NCBI GenBank assembly: GCA_044506565.1
Contig: JBIQKN010000107.1
Coordinates: 1 to 7,340, forward strand
DNA from: Croceibacterium_A sp044506565
Lineage (GTDB): Bacteria; Pseudomonadota; Alphaproteobacteria; Sphingomonadales; Sphingomonadaceae
Direction: 5' to 3'
Length of the DNA stretch: 7,340 bases
Positions 7,281 to 7,340 of this stretch are shown here, piece after piece. A program made the translations under genes and the position numbers. Every line of letters begins with the position of its first letter. Positions within the stretch are counted from its first letter, which is position 1. The notes beneath the pieces were generated by a model. The model was not told where the DNA came from, searched no databases, and saw nothing but the letters and a program-made list of their open reading frames with translations.

Positions 7281-7340
7281 ATGGTCGAAGCCGTCGAACA
7301 GGGAGTTTCCGGCGAGCGCCGCAGCCTGTGGCAATCGGTC
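7281..7340 (+). CDS. Start of an unidentified gene (3' truncated by window edge)
   Basis: An ATG at 7281 follows a strong Shine-Dalgarno sequence, GGAGGA (7271-7276), five bases after GGAGG. The frame is open for all 20 codons to the window end, beginning MVEAVEQGVSGERRSLWQSV, with G/C-rich third positions as in the neighbouring genes. No signal peptide is evident and the visible part is too short to recognise. It is transcribed divergently from the zinc-ribbon gene; the shared 130-bp upstream region holds the candidate promoter and operator at 7225-7256. The real-gene call rests on the ribosome site and open frame; no function is assigned. Confidence 0.68.
   Translation, partial: MVEAVEQGVSGERRSLWQSV

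Overview
The window is GC-rich DNA with dense, short-spaced genes on both strands and strong G/C preference at third codon positions. The gene types suggest an alphaproteobacterium, most likely of the order Sphingomonadales (Sphingomonas/Erythrobacter relatives). Supporting types are a DEAD-box helicase with a charged tail ending in a WNGPVPSFL-like motif, a short secreted protein family ending YPxCxxxLQDxCxNPG, a DUF6445-like oxygenase, and a small MGLxCxxxxHR zinc-ribbon protein. That placement rests on recalled family features, not on a search.

Layout from left to right: (1) the 3' end of a plus-strand gene, probably a DEAD-box RNA helicase, converges on (2) a complete UvrD/PcrA-type DNA helicase on the minus strand. 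Diverging from that helicase are (3, 4) two tandem paralogous small secreted proteins and (5) an MHS-type major facilitator transporter, all plus strand. The transporter's 3' end overlaps, tail to tail, (6) rsmD (16S rRNA m2G966 methyltransferase). On the minus strand rsmD is translationally coupled, by an ATGA overlap, to the upstream (7) RluB-type 23S rRNA pseudouridine synthase, so this pair is a small ribosome-modification operon. Upstream of it on the same strand are (8) a DUF6445-like putative Fe(II)/2-oxoglutarate oxygenase and (9) a 67-residue zinc-ribbon protein. At the right edge (10) a plus-strand gene begins behind a strong Shine-Dalgarno sequence and a possible BlaI/CopY-type operator, and runs off the window.

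The most interesting signal is not a gene. The uvrD, rluB and DUF6445 genes have no Shine-Dalgarno sequence. All three carry CTAGC at exactly the same distance upstream of the start codon, six bases after a TAGCNN hexamer. For uvrD and rluB an identical TTGCGC lies exactly 17 bp further upstream. This is what sigma-70-type promoters would look like if they initiated on the first base of the start codon (leaderless mRNAs). The other genes that start in the window, apart from coupled rsmD, have recognisable Shine-Dalgarno sequences and lack this box.

No mobile element, CRISPR array, tRNA, rRNA or phage gene was seen. Most of the window is ordinary chromosomal housekeeping sequence, and no stretch of more than about 130 bases lacks a gene.
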